Shown here: positions 61,968-64,000 of the stretch, one piece after another
Layout of the letters: each line of letters opens with the position of its first letter
Position numbering within the stretch: position 1 is the stretch's first letter
Assembly (NCBI GenBank): GCA_000690595.2
Contig: JHUT02000001.1
Location: forward strand, 62,001 to 126,000
DNA length: 64,000 nucleotides
Origin: Natrinema mahii
GTDB taxonomy: Archaea > Halobacteriota > Halobacteria > Halobacteriales > Natrialbaceae
Direction of reading: 5' to 3'
Notes under the pieces: model-generated
The model's database searches: none
Seen by the model: the letters and a program-made list of their open reading frames with translations, nothing else
What the model was told of the DNA's origin: nothing
Position numbers and translations under genes: made by a program

Positions 61968-62588
61968 ATGAGTAATCGATACGTCTACGGCGTCGTCGAA
62001 GCCGACACCGTCGAGTTCGAGAGCGAGGCCGTCGCCGGTGCCGAGCGGGTCTACACCGTCTCGCATCGCCGGCTCGGAGCCGTCGTGTCGGACATCGACA
62101 CCACCGACCCCGAGGAGACCGACGCGGACGCACAGCGCCACGACGAGGTCCTCCGCGAGATCATGGACTACGACGGCGGCACGACCGTCGTCCCGATGCA
62201 GTTCGGCATGGCCTTCGAGAGCGACCGGGCGCTGAAGAACGTCCTGCGCGGTGCGCGACCCGCGTTCCGGCGCGCGATGAGCGACATCGAGGGCATGGTC
62301 GAACTCGGGCTCAAACTCGTCAGCGAGGACGGGGCCGAGGTCGACCGCGAGGCGATCGCGGCCGAGGTCGGCGAGCGCCTCGATTCCATCGCCGCACAGG
62401 TCGTCGAGAACGACCTGTTCAGCGACCGGCTCGTCTGTAACCGCTCGTATCTCGTCGCCGAGGACGACCGGGCGGCGTTCGACGACGAGATCGCCCGCTT
62501 CGAGGACGATCACGACGAGCTCATGGTCCGGTACACCGGGCCGTTCGCACCCTACAGCTTCGTCGACGTGAAGATCGGAGCCCAGTAA
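61968..62588 (+). CDS. gvpF: Gas vesicle protein GvpF
   Basis: GvpF (206 residues) is an accessory protein that binds GvpA during vesicle assembly. The protein starts [20 protein letters not shown] and has [20 protein letters not shown] and a C-terminal [16 protein letters not shown], all typical GvpF/L blocks. It is the first gene of the rightward operon and is followed by gvpG after two bases. In Halobacterium gvpD and gvpE precede it; here nothing does. Confidence 0.93.
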   Translation: MSNRYVYGVVEADTVEFESEAVAGAERVYTVSHRRLGAVVSDIDTTDPEETDADAQRHDEVLREIMDYDGGTTVVPMQFGMAFESDRALKNVLRGARPAFRRAMSDIEGMVELGLKLVSEDGAEVDREAIAAEVGERLDSIAAQVVENDLFSDRLVCNRSYLVAEDDRAAFDDEIARFEDDHDELMVRYTGPFAPYSFVDVKIGAQ

Positions 62589-62590
62589 CC

Positions 62591-62845
62591 ATGTTCATCC
62601 TCGACGACCTCCTGTTCCGGCCGTTCGTCGGCATCGTCAACGCCCTCCACTCGATCGCGCTCGACGAGCTGTACGACGTCGAGGCCCTCGAGGCCGAACG
62701 CAAGGAGAACCAGCTGCTGTACGAACTCGGCGAGCGCGACGAGGACGAGTACCGGCGTCGCAAGGAGCGACTCGAGGCGGACCTCGAGGTCGCCCGCGAC
62801 GTACACGAGCGGCTCTCGAGCGGCCGCGTAGAGGTGAAACGATAA
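62591..62845 (+). CDS. gvpG: Gas vesicle protein GvpG
   Basis: The 84-residue protein begins MFILDDLLFRPFVGIVNALH and continues with a long charged helix (LEAERKENQLLYELGERDEDEYRRRKERLEAD in overlapping parts), the GvpG pattern. It is an accessory protein required for vesicle assembly and interacts with GvpF in haloarchaeal studies. Its stop shares one base with the gvpH start (TAATG). Confidence 0.92.
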   Translation: MFILDDLLFRPFVGIVNALHSIALDELYDVEALEAERKENQLLYELGERDEDEYRRRKERLEADLEVARDVHERLSSGRVEVKR

Positions 62846-63459
62846 TGACCGACAGCACCCCCGACGACCGCGACCGGGACGAATCGGCCGACGACCGCGA
62901 CTACGAGAACGACTCCTGGCTCTCGAGTCTGCTGTCCGCGCTGGACGCCCTCGAGGGCGACGCGACGTCGACTGCGGGCCGTCGCCGGAGCGACCGGGCG
63001 GTCTTCGATTACGATATCTCGATCCGATCCGGCGACGATCTCGCCGGCGACACGTCGTCGGAACGGCGTTCGTTCGGCGGGTGGCCGGGCGAGGAGACGG
63101 CCGCCCGCAACCGATCGCGAAACCGTCGCGTTCGGTCCTCGGGCCCCTCGAGCGACCACCACGTCGCCACCCGGGAACGCGAGGACGAACTGTTCGTCAC
63201 GGCGGACGTCGCCGGGGCCGACCCGGCGGACGTCACCGTCGGGTTCGACGACTCGACGCTCGTCGTCGCCGTCGACGGGACCGAACTCGACCGGATCGAG
63301 GTGCCGTGGGCGGAGCGGACCGCCGAGGCAGAGCTGAAAAACGGCGTACTGACGGTTCACGTCCGGGAACGAACGGACGACGCTGCTAGCGACGGAACCG
63401 AGACTGCAGGCGACGAGACGGCCGCGGACGACGGGACGGACGGCGGGGGCGACACATGA
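62845..63459 (+). CDS. gvpH: Gas vesicle protein GvpH (Hsp20-like)
   Basis: The 204-residue protein has an acidic, disordered N-terminus (MTDSTPDDRDRDESADDRDY), then an alpha-crystallin-like part: DELFVTADVAGADPADVTVGF and LKNGVLTVHVRERT. GvpH is a small heat-shock-like chaperone that keeps GvpA soluble. The C-terminal tail is rich in D, T and G. Its stop overlaps the next gene as ATGA, so translation is coupled. Confidence 0.9.
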   Translation: MTDSTPDDRDRDESADDRDYENDSWLSSLLSALDALEGDATSTAGRRRSDRAVFDYDISIRSGDDLAGDTSSERRSFGGWPGEETAARNRSRNRRVRSSGPSSDHHVATREREDELFVTADVAGADPADVTVGFDDSTLVVAVDGTELDRIEVPWAERTAEAELKNGVLTVHVRERTDDAASDGTETAGDETAADDGTDGGGDT

Positions 63460-64000
63460 GTGACGCCGACGCCGGGTCCGAGAACGCCCTCGAAACGCTG
63501 CTCGAGGACGCGACCGAGAGCATCGGCCGACTCGAGGAGACTCTCGCGGACAGCAAGGCGATCGACGACCTCGACGACGACACCCTCGAGACGGTCGTGG
63601 GCGACCTCGATACCCTCGTCCGGGTCGCGGAGGAGACCGCCGAACTGCTCGAGGCGATGGATCTCAGCGAACTGCCGGAGACAGTTGATGGCGACGAACT
63701 CCTCGCGGCGATCGAACTGGGGGAGATCCCCGACGCGCTGACCGACGAGGAGACGGGCGCGACCGACCTCGTCGATTTCACGGCGCTGGTGGACGCGATC
63801 GACCTCCTGAACGCCTGGAACGCCGCGGACCTGACCGCCCTCTGGGAGAACAAGCGCGAACTCGACGACGCCGTCGGGGACCTCGAGGACGGCGACGACG
63901 CGGGGCTGCTCGAGGACGCGGTCTCGGACGTCGCGACCGGCGGAGACGACGAGGGCCTGCTCGACGACGGGGACGGCGTCCTCGACAGCGGCATGGACGC
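63456..64000 (+). CDS. Acidic protein of unknown function in the gvpI position (partial at window end)
   Basis: ATG 63456 overlaps the gvpH stop, and the frame is open to the window end (181 codons seen). The protein starts MSDADAGSENALETLLEDAT and is rich in D, E, L and A, with a helical stretch LVDAIDLLNAWNAADLTALWENKREL near residue 115 and acidic repeats (GLLEDAVSDV, GLLDDGDGVL) towards the end. In Halobacterium gvpI follows gvpH, but GvpI is short and basic, so this is something else. It could be a vesicle accessory protein of Natrialbales. The C-terminus is not visible. Confidence 0.72.
   Translation, partial: MSDADAGSENALETLLEDATESIGRLEETLADSKAIDDLDDDTLETVVGDLDTLVRVAEETAELLEAMDLSELPETVDGDELLAAIELGEIPDALTDEETGATDLVDFTALVDAIDLLNAWNAADLTALWENKRELDDAVGDLEDGDDAGLLEDAVSDVATGGDDEGLLDDGDGVLDSGMD

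Noticed and set aside
1-64000. CRISPR array, rRNA operon or complete insertion sequence
   Set aside because: No regularly spaced direct repeats, no rRNA sequence and no full transposase with terminal repeats were seen on reading the window.

Overview
The window is chromosomal DNA of a halophilic archaeon (class Halobacteria, probably Natrialbales; the order is inferred from protein style, not from a marker search). Almost every protein is strongly acidic, GC is high, CTCGAG-type codon pairs are frequent, starts are often GTG or leaderless with a TATA element about 25 bases upstream, and the gene content is archaeal (RNA polymerase subunits D, K and N, TFB, Cdc48, FttA/aCPSF1, PriS, GINS, RtcB with archease, gas vesicle genes).

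Layout. 1-1241 is the end of a TrkH potassium transporter. 1369-11217 is a large right-to-left block of core genes: S13, S4, S11, RpoD, tRNA-Leu, L18e, L13, S9, RpoN, RpoK, enolase, S2, then mevalonate kinase and isopentenyl phosphate kinase, headed by tRNA-Ser. Between S2 and mevalonate kinase lie two convergent regulator genes that meet in a perfect palindrome. 11508-20215 holds MoaA, small conserved proteins, RtcB plus archease, PriS plus GINS, a peroxiredoxin and an MFS carrier. 20371-33439 holds Cdc48, PanB, several small or regulatory genes and a sugar-catabolism neighbourhood (DapA/KDG-aldolase-like enzyme, glucose dehydrogenase, GfcR regulator), ending with TFB.

34196-41424 is an accessory island wedged between rnhA and the gene usually called the rnhA operon protein (DUF7108). 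It carries two ABC export systems, a methyltransferase with an in-frame stop, a SHOCT membrane protein and, divergently, a class II lanthipeptide synthetase (LanM) relic that has the dehydratase domain, two frameshifts and no cyclase domain. It looks like a decaying or streamlined lanthipeptide-type locus.

42000-56842 is core again: PadR regulator, pyrophosphatase, an alkaline-phosphatase-superfamily enzyme, endonuclease III, BluB, a 7TM sensor kinase, the FttA termination nuclease, and two mismatch-repair proteins side by side (NucS and MutS).

57264-59853 is a less GC-rich accessory stretch with strong hairpins, a lipoprotein, a phage-repressor-like winged helix gene, palindromes and a short RuvC-plus-zinc-ribbon TnpB relative. 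The window ends in a gas vesicle cluster: gvpA-gvpN-gvpO leftward and gvpF-gvpG-gvpH plus an unknown acidic gene rightward. gvpC, gvpD and gvpE are not at their usual places. Three genes (ThiN regulator, LanM relic, methyltransferase) are broken; whether these are real mutations or sequence errors cannot be decided here.
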